From assembly GCA_028554795.2 (NCBI GenBank), contig CM068828.1, positions 14,870,814-14,934,813 of the forward strand: a stretch of DNA of 64,000 nt. Reading direction: 5' to 3'. This document shows, one piece after another, positions 37,076 to 46,262 of the stretch. The DNA is from Sinohyriopsis cumingii (taxonomy: Eukaryota; Mollusca; Bivalvia; Unionida; Unionidae). The position numbers were made by a program, and so were the translations under genes. Each line of letters begins with the position of its first letter. Within the stretch, counting starts at the first letter, position 1. Under the pieces are notes generated by a model. It did no database searches. It was given only the letters and a program-made list of their open reading frames with translations, and had not been told where the DNA came from.

Positions 37076-37687
37076 GGTGGTGTATAGTGTATAGGGTTGG
37101 TGGGTGAGTGGGCGGGCGGGCCAAAGCAAAGAAATTGTATTTGATCTGTTGTGCTGGTTTTTATTTGTTCGTTTTTCTATTTTATTCTTGTGGGGGCTGG
37201 TGGGGGCTTTTTTAAGTTAATCTAGGTTCTCAGCTTAATCTGGACCTACCTGTCAGCTGTGTTGAAAGTTTCATGTGTTCTCCCAAGGAATACGCACTGA
37301 AAAACATAATTGCTTATTTATTCGAAAAATTTAAACTCAGAACCAGCATTCAAGTGCACAGACGTTATTCTTGTACTTTGCTTCTAGCAGCTGCATTTCT
37401 CTCCCTGGTCCACCATAGCTAAAATGTACTTAAAGTGTCACTTAATGTTGCTGCATTGTCCGTTGTTAATTATACACTTTAAATTACGTAACTCAATCTC
37501 CGATGAATGATTCTGACATATCAATTGTAGTTTACATCAAGTGTCACTTTGAATAATAACATGTAACTTTTCTATTTGACCTTAAAATCCGACACTCTTA
37601 TAATGTTCATTTATGTGTATTCATACATTTCGCAAAGTTTGTTTTACCCTTTTCTTCTGCATTCATTTATTCGTTCGATCATTCATT
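37076..37687. other. Spacer before A2, no gene seen
   Basis: About 610 bp of AT-rich DNA with a G-rich patch (GGGGGCTGGTGGGGGC at ~37,192). It ends in TTCATT directly before the AGTAGTTAAG terminus of A2. Nothing else recognised. Confidence 0.45.
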
Positions 37688-38010
37688 AGTAGTTAAGTGG
37701 GCCACTATACGTACAATGGAAATTAGCATTACGGAGACCCCTGGGCGAATATACGTACAATGGAAATTTAACATGGCGAAAAATCGTGGGTTAATATACG
37801 TACAAGGGGAATTAACATGGGAAAAAATTGTGGGCCGATATACGTACAAGGGGAATTTAACATGGGGAATAGAGTTTGGGGGTTGTTTAGGGACAAAGGG
37901 GAATTGAATATGGGATTTTTTTTTTTTTAAAAAAAATTTTTTAAAAAGGGGTAGGCAATGGAAAGGCTATCTCTTTTCGAGAAATATGGCTGGCCCTGAA
38001 AAGGGCCTTT
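37688..38010. repeat. Left terminal inverted repeat of A2
   Basis: Inverted relative to 31,640-32,014. Four outer units carry ATACGTACAA where A1 units carry CTAGCGTCAA, although the flanking unit sequence (CATGTTAA, GTGGCCCAC-like) is shared. So the array has been homogenised separately in each element. The inner end includes the A/T tract and a histone stem-loop. Confidence 0.8.
37965..38007 (-). terminator. Histone-type 3' processing signal inside the A2 terminal repeat
   Basis: Minus strand 38,007-37,992 reads GGCCCTTTTCAGGGCC, followed by AGCCA in place of ACCCA and by CTCGAAAAGAGATAG. It mirrors the A1 signal at the opposite end, so each visible terminus ends an outward-reading gene. 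Confidence 0.78.
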
Positions 38011-38221
38011 GGGTTTTCTTCTTCTTCTTCTGCTGCTTCTAGTTTCTTCTTTTTCTCCACCAAGTTCTTATTTTATCTCCAACACTCTTTCTCTTCTTTT
38101 CTTTCTTTTTTTTCTCCTGCTCTTCTTTCTTCTTCTCTTCCTCCTCTTCTTTCTTCCTCTTTTCATTTTCTTCTTCTTTTTAAATTTTTTCATTCCATGC
38201 TCTCATCCTTATCCTTTCCTC

Positions 38222-38428
38222 TTAATCCTCCTTCTCCTCCTTTATTTCTTTCAACAGATCACTGATGATTACCTTCATTTTTCGTAAATTGTTTATCTCC
38301 ATCTTCACTCGATGGGGACTATAAGAATAGTGATCCTCGTTTAGGTTAACCAACATTTGCTCTATCATTCCTAAATTGTCGAGGACGTTTTGCAATTTTT
38401 CCATTTTGTCCATTTGGTTAGAAGCCAT
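38222..38428 (-). CDS. Cassette gene 1, short helical protein (A2)
   Basis: 68 codons from ATG 38,428. The protein starts MASNQMDKMEKLQNVL and is helical, ending in a charged DLLKEIKEEKED segment. Beyond the stop, 38,010-38,220 on this strand is a long purine-rich, Lys/Glu-coding-like stretch before the stem-loop, so the original gene may have been longer and lost its frame. The conserved upstream box lies 60-90 bp upstream with GTATAAGAAT between. It shares an N-terminal plan (Met, KL, hydrophobic heptads) with cassettes 2 and 3. Confidence 0.5.
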   Translation of the reverse strand: MASNQMDKMEKLQNVLDNLGMIEQMLVNLNEDHYSYSPHRVKMEINNLRKMKVIISDLLKEIKEEKED

Positions 38429-38473
38429 CTTCTTTTTTTATTCTTTGCAGAATGGTTTGAACGACGAATACTG

Positions 38474-38520
38474 TGGATTCTTATACGAAAAGCGCGGACG
38501 TGAAGGAAAACATCCCCCTA
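38474..38520 (-). promoter_or_regulatory. Cassette promoter box 1 (A2)
   Basis: Plus-strand AAAGCGCGGACGTGAAGGAA continuing AAACATCCCCC at 38,489-38,518. On the gene's strand this is GGGGGATGTTTTCC then TCACGTCCGCGC, followed within 10 bp by GTATAAGAAT. Confidence 0.6.
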
Positions 38521-38541
38521 CTTTTTCATTTCATATAATAA

Positions 38542-38805
38542 AACCCTAACTAAACTCTCCACATTCGCTAAGAAACAATAAACAAAATCCATAATCTACT
38601 ATCCACACAATCGTACGTGAGCGGTTACAAAACCCAAACTATACTCTCCACATACGCTTAGAAACAATAAACAAAATCCATAATCTACTATCCACACATT
38701 CTTACGTGAGCGGTTACAAAACCCAAACTATACTCTCCACATACGCTAAGAAACAATAAACAAAATCCATAATCTACTATCCACACAATCGTACGTGAGC
38801 AGTTA
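38542..38805. repeat. Three tandem 88-bp repeats (A2)
   Basis: Units start at 38,542, 38,630 and 38,718 with AAACCC(T/A)AA and share CTCTCCACAT, AGAAACAATAAACAAAATCC and TCGTACGTGAGCGG blocks. They are non-coding and lie between cassettes 1 and 2. A degenerate related stretch occurs at 39,510-39,660. Confidence 0.75.
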
Positions 38806-38874
38806 CAAACACAAACACACAAACACATACCCTCGCACTATGAAAAAAGAGTGTTTATAATCACACTACTCTAC

Positions 38875-38876
<2 letters not shown>

Positions 38877-38915
<39 letters not shown>
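38877..38915. repeat. (AC)n microsatellite (A2)
   Basis: About 19 AC units directly before the 3' end of cassette 2. The equivalent position of cassette 3 has only ACACAC, so it expanded after cassette duplication. Confidence 0.9.
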
Positions 38916-38916
<1 letters not shown>

Positions 38917-38926
38917 CAAATCGATA

Positions 38927-38968
38927 GTTATTTCTTTTCTAGAGTATTGGGTAGCCCTTAAAAGGGCT
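38927..38968 (-). terminator. Histone-type 3' processing signal, cassette 2 (A2)
   Basis: Minus strand 38,968-38,953 reads AGCCCTTTTAAGGGCT, a 6-bp stem with loop TTTA, then ACCCA and CTAGAAAAGAAATAAC. It lies 30 bp after the stop at 38,999. The outer stem pair is A-T instead of G-C, with both sides changed, i.e. compensatory. Confidence 0.75.
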
Positions 38969-38998
38969 GTTTTTTTTTTGAACTCCAGATGCACCTAT

Positions 38999-39307
38999 CT
39001 AATGGTTGCACCTTCCTGGCCTGGCGCCACACACGCATCTTCTTCCCCAGTCTCCTTTCACCTTTCTTCTGGGGAGCGCAGAGGGTGGATGATTCGCTTC
39101 AACACCCCAATCCTCTGTCTCGGGAATATTGTACGACATCCTCTCTTCTAGTTTCTTTTCCTCCTCTTCCCTCTGTCTTCTCTCCTCCTCTTCGTTCTTC
39201 ATTCTTTCCTCTTCTACTATAGCCTCCGCGGCTAGTTCATTTAACAGGCGCCTGACATATTCCAGATGTATCTGGAGTTCAAGAAGTTTGCTTATTCTGC
39301 TATTCAT
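38999..39307 (-). CDS. Cassette gene 2, short coiled-coil protein (A2)
   Basis: ATG 39,307 is used; an earlier in-frame start would be TTG. 102 codons: MNSRISKLLELQIHLEYVRR leads into an Ala/Leu helix and a long Glu/Arg coiled coil (EEERRQREEEEKKLEER), then a less structured end with CVCGARPGRC. CACTATAAATTG and the conserved upstream box lie 50-90 bp upstream. The N-terminal KLxxL...VRxLL pattern is shared with cassette 3. Confidence 0.55.
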   Translation of the reverse strand: MNSRISKLLELQIHLEYVRRLLNELAAEAIVEEERMKNEEEERRQREEEEKKLEERMSYNIPETEDWGVEANHPPSALPRRKVKGDWGRRCVCGARPGRCNH

Positions 39308-39354
39308 TCTTGTGTTGAACAATCAACAAGGGTAGCTAGACTGCCCAGCGAGTT

Positions 39355-39400
39355 TCAATTTATAGTGAAAGCGCGGACGTGATGGAAAACATCCCCCTAA
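39355..39400 (-). promoter_or_regulatory. Cassette promoter box 2 (A2)
   Basis: AAAGCGCGGACGTGATGGAA continuing AACATCCCCCT at 39,368-39,397 (plus strand), with the minus-strand TATAAATT just downstream. A weaker copy (GCGCGGACCTAAAAGAAA) lies at 39,446. Confidence 0.6.
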
Positions 39401-39730
39401 AAACATAAAATTGATCTTACCTACATCATGACCAAAAATCAACAACGCGCGGACCTAAAAGAAACACTCACTTTTTATGCTACCCATCACTATTTTAAAA
39501 TTTTTTATAAATCACTTCAATAGACTATCCACATACTCAAAGCAATCCAATCTAACCCCAAATTTACACCTCAAACACCAAAAAAAGACATCATTTTAAT
39601 CTACTATCCATACCAACTTACTTAACCACTTACAAACACAAACACACAAACACATACCCTCACATTTTTTTTAAAAAAGAGTTAGTGTTTATTTTCACAC
39701 TACTCTACCTACACACATTAGCAAATGGAT
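39401..39730. other. Spacer between cassettes 2 and 3 (A2)
   Basis: Non-coding. It contains the weak box copy, a degenerate version of the 88-bp repeat, a run of A/T and a CACACTACTCTACCTACACAC stretch that is also present before the cassette 2 signal, showing that cassette plus spacer duplicated together with a period of ~805 bp. Confidence 0.5.
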
Positions 39731-39731
39731 T

Positions 39732-39773
39732 GTTATTTCTTTTCTAGAGTATTGGGTAGCCCTGAAAAGGGCT
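39732..39773 (-). terminator. Histone-type 3' processing signal, cassette 3 (A2)
   Basis: Minus strand 39,773-39,758 reads AGCCCTTTTCAGGGCT, then ACCCA and CTAGAAAAGAAATAAC. It lies 27 bp after the stop at 39,801 and is almost identical to the cassette 2 signal. Confidence 0.78.
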
Positions 39774-39800
39774 GTTTTTTGTTTGCTATGGCATTCTTTT

Positions 39801-40160
39801 TTAGTTTCTAAGAATGCGATGTCCTCTGAGGATAGACTTTCTGGCGATAGGTCTGCTTCTTCGAAAAGAGAAGAAGAACTCTTTGGTGTCGATACGACAA
39901 TCGACAAAGCCTCTGTCAGCTTCAGGTTGCTGCTGCTGCTGTTGTTGTTGCTGCTGTTGCTGCTGTCTCTGAAGTCTGTACTTCTCCGTCCATTCTTCTT
40001 TCTCCCTGTTCATTTCTTCTCTGAAGAGCTCTTCTATCAGGTCTTCAGTGATTTTTAACATTCTCACATTCTCTATTTCTTCTGGCTTCGGTATCAGACT
40101 GTGTCTGACCCTATGCAAATTCACGTAGGCTTCGTTGAGTTTAGCTAGATTGGAACACAT
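39801..40160 (-). CDS. Cassette gene 3, coiled-coil protein with polyglutamine (A2)
   Basis: ATG 40,160 is used (TTG upstream). 119 codons: MCSNLAKLNEAYVNLHRVRH opens a helical region, a second helix EELFREEMNREKEEW follows, then a run of 13 Gln and a Ser/Arg-rich C-terminus (FRRSRPIARKSILRG). The Gln run is coded by mixed CAG/CAA. With cassettes 1 and 2 it forms a diverged tandem family; the function is unknown. The short, charged, fast-changing products suggest host-facing accessory proteins. Confidence 0.55.
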   Translation of the reverse strand: MCSNLAKLNEAYVNLHRVRHSLIPKPEEIENVRMLKITEDLIEELFREEMNREKEEWTEKYRLQRQQQQQQQQQQQQQPEADRGFVDCRIDTKEFFFSFRRSRPIARKSILRGHRILRN

Positions 40161-40207
40161 CTTCTTAGGAGGATGAGTCGACAATGGATGGTTAGACTGG
40201 AAACAAC

Positions 40208-40252
40208 CCCGGTTCTTAAAGTCAAAGCGCGGACGTGAAGGAAAACATCCCT
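40208..40252 (-). promoter_or_regulatory. Cassette promoter box 3 (A2)
   Basis: AAAGCGCGGACGTGAAGGAA continuing AACATCCC at 40,224-40,251 (plus strand). On the gene strand TTTAAGAA follows in the TATA position. Confidence 0.6.
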
Positions 40253-40580
40253 CACACGGTTTTCGAGCCGCAACGTTCAGTGAGTGTCATGCGAGGGATA
40301 GTAAGAAATGAAAGAGCATCAATCCAACATTCTTATAGCTAAACAAACCACAAAGGCATTTTTTTTCAAAACACAACATTTTTTATTCAAAAATCACTTA
40401 ACACTAAACAACAACTCTAACATTTTTAACAATAATCCAACATGATAACATCAAACAATTTTTTTCAAAGCACAATATTTTTTATTCAAAAATCACTTAA
40501 CACTAAACAACAACTCTAACATTTTTAACAATAATCCAACATCATAACATCAAACAATTTTTTTTTCAAAACAACATTTT
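40253..40580. repeat. Tandem ~101-bp AT-rich repeats (A2)
   Basis: Two full units (from 40,359 and 40,460) and a partial third share TTTTTTATTCAAAAATCACT, AACACTAAACAACAACTC and AATAATCCAACAT. They directly abut the truncated HPSQ gene, so they may mark the junction where the protease and most of that gene were lost. Confidence 0.7.
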
Positions 40581-40651
40581 TTCCACAGTCTCCTCACATT
40601 CCATCTTTAAAGTTTCTCCACTAGGTAAAGAGGGATAACAGTCTTCCATGG
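40581..40651 (-). pseudogene. Remnant of the HPSQ-motif gene (A2)
   Basis: Matches the first ~24 codons of the A1 gene at 301-801 (MEDCYPSLPSGETL...), then stops matching where the AT-rich tandem repeats begin. The rest of the gene and the protease are absent in A2. Confidence 0.7.
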
Positions 40652-40654
40652 TTT

Positions 40655-41969
40655 CTAGTAATCTAGGATGACTTCTCTCAAACTGTTGATTTCTATGGTA
40701 TTATCGAATTCTGCATACAGGATGACGTTCACCGTTTCATCAGGGTCTCGGTCTTTAAACTGAATTTCCACACGAATCTGGCCGGATTTTATAGGGTGGA
40801 AATGTCCCTCGTCGCTGCCTTGGTCTGGAGTGAAATCGAAAGCCCACAAAGCATAGCCTCCTGCATAATCCTCGTACGTAATACCGTGACTGGTATTGGT
40901 TCCTAACTGTCCGGTGGCTTCGTACAGGGACAAGTACGATCTCAAGTAATTCTTCTTGGTAAAGTCAGGTTCGAAAGGTCGGGTACACAAGATCTTGCCA
41001 TCGCGACTGACTTCGATTTTGGACACGCCAAAGTGTTGAAAGTAGAAAGGATTTTTTTCGGCAGCTCCGTTGAAGGCTGTATTCTCGACGATACCAACGA
41101 TCAAACGTTTGGGTAACTGTCCTTGGAACAGATGATCTTCGATCATGGATCGCTGTCCAGCGGGAATGGTGAAGGTTTTCACTTCCACGCGTCGTATGGG
41201 ATACTTGGCAGTCGTTCTGCTCAACGTCTGACTGATGTCGTTTCCCACTTTAGGTAACACTTCCACACGGCGTACGTAGAGTTTGGCTTCTAGGATTTTG
41301 GTTTTGTAACCGTCACTATCAGCCATCAAATGGAAAGCGGCACTGCTACGATTCAGTCTCAGGCGGACATCCACCCCGTTCAGCAAATACTTTTCTTGCA
41401 ACCACATGTCCAAATGCAAACGATCCATCAGTTCTAAACTTGTATCGGCTCCCGTGATTCTCTTTCTTCGTTCTACAAAATCCATCATTGTTGTCTTTCT
41501 TTTCATCAGTTTCCAATATTTCAAACTTGGTAGGTTCGTCAGCTTCCCATACCACACAGGCATTGAGATGAGTGTTCTTGGCATCTATTCCGTACGTCAA
41601 GAGATTTTCCAGGTAGGCACGATAAGGGTAAGTATCCATGCTGCTACTGACCAGTTTGTTATTCAAGTACAAGTCCACTCCACTGAACAAGGAATGCATG
41701 AAATTGTTGACGGGAGCTACTGCTTCATCGTCTATAGCACCTCCAGTCTTATCTAGAATTTTGACTTTCAGGTACAAGTAACTGCTATTCAGATCGATGT
41801 AATCTTCGGGCTGTCCTTTGATTTCAAACTCGATGGGAGCGGAATCGGTCAGTGAGGAGACGGGGTGAAATTCCACCCACTGGGATTCTTGCATCGTCAT
41901 CATCGTGGGGGGCATGGCAAACAGATCCAGTTCCGTCTTGGAACAAGCGCAAGATTCTCGGTGCATCAT
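40655..41969 (-). pseudogene. Hexon-like major capsid protein (A2), frameshifted
   Basis: N-terminal frame 41,969-41,346 and C-terminal frame 41,584-40,655 overlap; the switch lies at about 41,470-41,530, in the NNDGF region. Unlike A1, the C-terminus (NTIEINSLREVILDY) is in frame and the segment missing from A1 (residues ~75-95) is present. So the two hexons carry different lesions. The TSLELMDRLHLDMW and SLYEATGQLGTNTSHG blocks are well kept. Confidence 0.85.
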
Positions 41970-41985
41970 TTTTTTGTCTCTTTTC

Positions 41986-42402
41986 TCAATAATCGAAAAC
42001 GTCTAAGTCTCGAACGGTTCTTCTTTTCTTGGCCTTTCTCGCTTGAAGTCTGGTGAAAGGGTGTTTTCTTCGTCGTCTCTTTCTGCCTTGTCCTTGCTGA
42101 ATGCCTGACTCGGTAGCGTGCAGGGCATTTATAGGTGTTTCTCGTCGGCCTAAAATGTCTTTGCCCGTTTGCAGCAAGAAATTTTTGCCTGCCCTCATGA
42201 AGGCTTCTTTAGGGTTTTGTTTGTCGATGATGACATTTTGGAGAAATTCCTTGCCTTGCGTCAGTGCCGCATCTTTCAAGGCGTGCAATCCGCGTGTCAC
42301 CATCGGTTTCAACACCGGGGCCACCGAACGAAAGGCCGATTTTAACATATCTCCTAAGCCGTGTCCTCGCTGTCGAGCAACCCCTCGGTACACTGGATAC
42401 AT
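41986..42402 (-). CDS. pVI/pX-like minor capsid protein (A2), intact
   Basis: 138 codons from ATG 42,402. An N-terminal RQRGHGLGDML Gly motif leads into an amphipathic helix and a middle region IIDKQNPKEAFMRAGKN; the C-terminal 30 residues are strongly basic (GRKRRRRKHPF, RKAKKRR) and end VRDLDVFDY. The tail resembles DNA-binding core peptides. Between hexon and penton, as in A1. Confidence 0.7.
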   Translation of the reverse strand: MYPVYRGVARQRGHGLGDMLKSAFRSVAPVLKPMVTRGLHALKDAALTQGKEFLQNVIIDKQNPKEAFMRAGKNFLLQTGKDILGRRETPINALHATESGIQQGQGRKRRRRKHPFTRLQARKAKKRRTVRDLDVFDY

Positions 42403-42405
42403 GAC

Positions 42406-43330
42406 TTACGAATCGTGAGAAAACCGTTTTCGAAAATGGAGTTTCACCGTGACTTTTCCTTTGGTGAATGGAATATTTTGTCCCAAATCTCCTTTTATAG
42501 CAATGTTGACCGTGTCCAAATACGACTTACTGACAGGCAAATAGTGAGGATGGACAAATTCGCGGTGGACGTGGTAAGTGTTTCCACCTTCCTCGTCAGT
42601 GTTCGTGGCAGAATCGACTTTGAAAGGAATGACACGTAGTAACGGTACGGAGGTGTGTCCCACCACGTTATACTCCACCACATCGGAGTACACAAACATC
42701 AAATTCAGTCCTTGGTTCAGTTCTACCGGGGCACGAAATAACTTGCTAAAAGACTCGTTGTCGTAAACGATGGGTAATTCGCTTTTCTTCATCATGCTCA
42801 TTCTCAGGTTCATGTCTCCGCCCAACATGTCATACAATTCAGGACAAAATAAAATGGACAGGATTTTACTCCGTTCAAATTTCATTAAGAAGCGACGAGC
42901 TGTTTTGTGGTACTCCATGGTGACACTTTTGTTAACATGCTCCAAAGCTTTCAGAAACACGGCATCAAACCTGGAGGCTATGGTGCTGACCAAATGTTGA
43001 CCACTAAAATAATAGCCTGGGGAAATGAACAAGTGATAGGTGGTGTACTTTTGTGTACGGGTTTTCTTGTCATATTTGACATTGCTATCCATCCACTGTT
43101 GCAATTGTTCGTCATGAACATCCACATCAAAAAAAATTTTGATTGGGAAGGACATTGAGGACTTGGGTCGGGTGAATCATTTCTACTAAAGCCACTTCCC
43201 AATGGGCTTCGTGATCTAAGGGGATGGCTTGAGGTAATTTGGCCGTGTAACAGCACAACGTGTTCTTGGGAAACACCTCCATGGAACTGTCACTGGGTAA
43301 GGTTAAGTAAAATTGGTTTTCGTGACTCAT
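42406..43330 (-). pseudogene. Penton-like protein (A2), homopolymer frameshift
   Basis: The first frame (43,330-43,127) gives the LPSDSSMEVFPKNTL opening and ends after VLNV. The second (43,155-42,406) supplies the rest without further breaks, down to FRKRFSHDS. The shift lies in a run of T/A at ~43,130-43,140, where A1 is in frame. The ending is in frame here but broken in A1. Confidence 0.8.
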
Positions 43331-43740
43331 AATTCCAGAGTTCTGTGGCTGTCCGAGGGGTTATTGGACGTCAGAGGCGTGTCTCCGCCCAAAATGGGGT
43401 TCTGGTTGTGGTTGGAGTGGTGACTGGCACTGGCACTGGACACAAGGTTCCCTTGGTTCCCGTTCGAGGTGAATTTCAGGGAGGGATTAGGAAGCAGGTA
43501 ACCGATGCAACTGCTCAATAAAATGGTCCACAATTGTTTGTCTCCTTGTTGCAAACTCAAATTGGCGATGGCTGCCCCGATGACACAATACACCACGAAG
43601 ATTTGGCAGAAAAAGACGATTTGCGTTTTAGGCACACGTTCTCCACACCACACCCACAAGGGTTGTTTTTGTAAATCTTGCACAGAAGAACTAGGGGAAG
43701 GAGGAGTGGTCGACGTAGCTGCGTCTGTGTGAAAAGGCAT
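43327..43740 (-). CDS. Small two-TM membrane protein (A2), intact
   Basis: 137 codons from ATG 43,740 (MPFHTDAATSTTPP). Hydrophobic segments at about residues 40-60 and 70-90 are separated by a short polar loop (SLQQGDKQ), then a Ser/His/Asn-rich tail ending SDSHRTLEL. The 5' flank supplies TATAAAAAG. Likely a virion or host-membrane protein; no family name. Confidence 0.6.
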   Translation of the reverse strand: MPFHTDAATSTTPPSPSSSVQDLQKQPLWVWCGERVPKTQIVFFCQIFVVYCVIGAAIANLSLQQGDKQLWTILLSSCIGYLLPNPSLKFTSNGNQGNLVSSASASHHSNHNQNPILGGDTPLTSNNPSDSHRTLEL

Positions 43741-43745
43741 GATGA

Positions 43746-44051
43746 TCACTTCTTTTTATAGTCGATGACTTGCGAAGCGTCGATCCAAGAATCAAAACTG
43801 GGTGGATATCCTTTCCAACGTACTTTGACTTCTTTGACACGTCGTTTGCCCACTTTACGGGTTCTGCGTTCGAGAATGCTTTCGATGTCGTACACATCGT
43901 CTTCTTTTTTGGTGACACGTTGTAACTCGGGCAAATAAAACGTTCCTTTGAGCACTTCTCCGTTCATGTCTTCCAATTTATAGACGGCAGGATGACGGCC
44001 ATGCACTCGTCCAGTGACGCGAAACAATTCGGTCGTCCATTTAGGTAAGTA
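43746..44051 (-). pseudogene. Integrase C-terminal part with chromodomain (A2), cut by B2
   Basis: It starts at the B2 edge within the SH3-like region (TTELFRVTGRVHGRHP) and runs through the chromodomain (VRWKGYPPSFDSWI) to DYKKK. The N-terminal two thirds lie beyond B2 at 59,603-60,402. Confidence 0.85.
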
Positions 44052-44296
44052 AGCAGCAGGGGGGGCGAATCGGACATTTTGTCCAAACGTCATTTGGTTT
44101 AATTAATACTTTCTGCACTCAGCGGATCCGGTGTCGTCAGCGCCCGGTAAAAAAAAAACGACGTCGTCGTCGGGGGGTCGTCCAATCTTCATTTGGTTTA
44201 ATTAATACTTTCTGCGCGCCGATCCCAGCGTCGTCAGCGTCCGGTAAAAAAGCGCGACGACCGCGTCGATGTCATTGCCCCCCCCCCCCTGCTGCT
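44052..44296 (+). repeat. Left terminal inverted repeat of B2 (245 bp)
   Basis: AGCAGCAGGGGGGG at the outer edge, CCCCCCTGCTGCT at the inner edge; two internal direct repeats as in B1. It differs from B1 by AAAAAAGCGCG in place of AAGCACATCG near the inner edge. Confidence 0.85.
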
Positions 44297-44342
44297 AAGA
44301 AGTTATTTACAATGATCTTACAAACAGAGTGATCACTAACTC

Positions 44343-45629
44343 CTACTCTTGTAGATCAATTAGGTTATTTGACTGATCGGTAAGTCTAAAATTAATTCTT
44401 GTTAAAAACCGATTATGGCATCGCATATAGACCGGATTAATCGGGCTCTCAACGATTAAGAATCCGGGAGGGGCTGTTGGTGAAAATGAATAAAGGATAT
44501 ACCCCTGTTGAGCTTGATTTGATTGCTTGGTATCTATCTGGTAACTCCCTTTGATAACATCACACACTAGATTGATTGCTATCACCGATGCGATATTTAC
44601 GTTGTATGGGGCAATATGCCTACCACCCTCTCCGTTATCGTGTCTGAGGATAGTTGATGGACCGAAAAAATCATTAAGAGACTTTCTTAGTTCTGGCGCG
44701 TTGTACCCTGGAAACTTGAAATCGGGTAAATCGGCTTCTGTGATATTATACTCGGTTAGGAATTTTTGTTTATTATCATCGCTGCTATCGGATATTATTT
44801 TAACGATTCGTTCATTGATATATTCCATGTCTGATATAAGTTGATTTAACACCTCAACGTGTTTTTGTGCTTTTGTTTTCCGTAGTTGTTCTAGTTGCAA
44901 TCGGTAATTACGATTAATCTCGATAAAAAAACTATCGATATCATTTAAATTAACTGTGACCATGACGAGCGATTCAGGAGTGTTCTCATACTGAAAATAC
45001 CATTGCATGGTATTCCTGTCTTGAAATATAAACCTGCTGGGTAATAACGCGTTTTTCATAATAGACAAATCATCTCGATAACTGGGATTAATCTCATGAT
45101 ACGATTGCGCATTCGTGTGAAATTCCCGCGGACTTTCATGAGGTGGATTCTTGGGCCAACCTAGTATGGTTCTTATTGAACTGTTATAAATATCAACCAT
45201 ATACCCCGGTGTGCTTATTTCAATCGTCGACGATAACGTCGGTTCATGAACCGTAATAGCGATTTTTGATTCTTTTCCTGTGATCGATTTTATCCTGCGT
45301 TGAAATTCTTTATTGATTTGGTCTACTTCGTATGACCCAGTTGGTATTGTAACCTCCTTCCAGTCTGGGGTCCCATTGGGTTTATTTGTCCATGCAAAAA
45401 CCAGCGAGTTATTAGGTTGTTGTCCGTTAAATGCTTCCGCTCGGATATTAAACCAACTGTGATATACTCGCAATTTTGCCAGCGCTATTTCCTTCACTGG
45501 AATCGGAGAAGGGAAGTTTACACTGAATTCTGGCTTCGTTGATGTTATCGATATCATACTTGTTTGTACCGGAGTGGTGTTTTCCGCGATCCGTTGAAGT
45601 AATTGAAACCCTTCGGGGTTCAGCGACAT
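44343..45629 (-). CDS. Penton-like protein of element B (B2), short C-terminal truncation
   Basis: 428 codons from ATG 45,629. The opening TKPEFSVNFPSPIPVKEIAL and the following KLRVYHSWFNIRAE resemble Polinton penton N-termini, which bring the jelly-roll start. The middle is helical (ENTPESLVMVTV...RNYRLQLEQLRK), possibly a lineage-specific insertion, and the end YMRCHNRFLTRINF is shared with B1. GAG to TAG at the end removes about 10 residues that B1 still codes (ELVITLFVRS). It preserves the region deleted in B1. Confidence 0.6.
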   Translation of the reverse strand: MSLNPEGFQLLQRIAENTTPVQTSMISITSTKPEFSVNFPSPIPVKEIALAKLRVYHSWFNIRAEAFNGQQPNNSLVFAWTNKPNGTPDWKEVTIPTGSYEVDQINKEFQRRIKSITGKESKIAITVHEPTLSSTIEISTPGYMVDIYNSSIRTILGWPKNPPHESPREFHTNAQSYHEINPSYRDDLSIMKNALLPSRFIFQDRNTMQWYFQYENTPESLVMVTVNLNDIDSFFIEINRNYRLQLEQLRKTKAQKHVEVLNQLISDMEYINERIVKIISDSSDDNKQKFLTEYNITEADLPDFKFPGYNAPELRKSLNDFFGPSTILRHDNGEGGRHIAPYNVNIASVIAINLVCDVIKGSYQIDTKQSNQAQQGYILYSFSPTAPPGFLIVESPINPVYMRCHNRFLTRINFRLTDQSNNLIDLQE

Positions 45630-45660
45630 TATTATTATTCGCTGTTTCTAGTGTTTAATT

Positions 45661-46232
45661 TCAACACCGAATATTAACAACCTGCTTGTTTTCAGAAGAA
45701 TGTTTTGAGCCCATTGAAGTGGTTTCAGCGACGTGGTTTCCAGCTTCCAGTTGAAAATCCTCGATTTTTGACATCGCGGAGTCATACAACTGGACCATCG
45801 TGGAGAATTCAACATCGGATATAAACGAATTATCTATCGCCAACGAGATCAACCCGGATAATTTCGAGTACGCGTCGGATACTATTTGATGTTTTACTGT
45901 ATACTCGTTGAGTTTTTTCTGAGAACACGATGATATCTTTCTAGTGATTGCGTTGGCGACTCCAGCAATTGTTGTCGCCGGGGAGATAGCGATTGGAACA
46001 GCGATCGGGGCCATCATGGTCACCGTGGATAAAATAACACCGGTACCGGCTACTATACCTGACACCGAGTACACGACCGCGTCGATGGCGGTTATTTTTC
46101 GACGGTATTTTTTATTTTTACACGGTATTGTTCGGAAAGCGTTTTCAAATTCGCGGAGAATTCTTTTACGGTATTGAATCGATATTGATGTGACGTCGGT
46201 GATACCTCTGATTCAATTACCTTGGTGGTCAT
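45661..46232 (-). pseudogene. Membrane protein of element B (B2), frameshift near start
   Basis: The ATG at 46,232 and first ~45 codons match B1, then one A fewer in an A-run near 46,105 shifts the frame; the open part begins at 46,074. The C-terminus is longer than in B1 (QLEAGNHVAETTSMGSKHSS...), showing the original tail. Confidence 0.6.
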
Positions 46233-46262
46233 TTTTATTTTAAAAGAGCTAGTGTTTTCAAT
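46233..46262 (-). promoter_or_regulatory. Element B promoter motif, membrane-protein gene (B2)
   Basis: Minus strand: AATTGAAAACACTAGCTCTT then TTAAAATAAAA before ATG 46,232. Confidence 0.6.
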
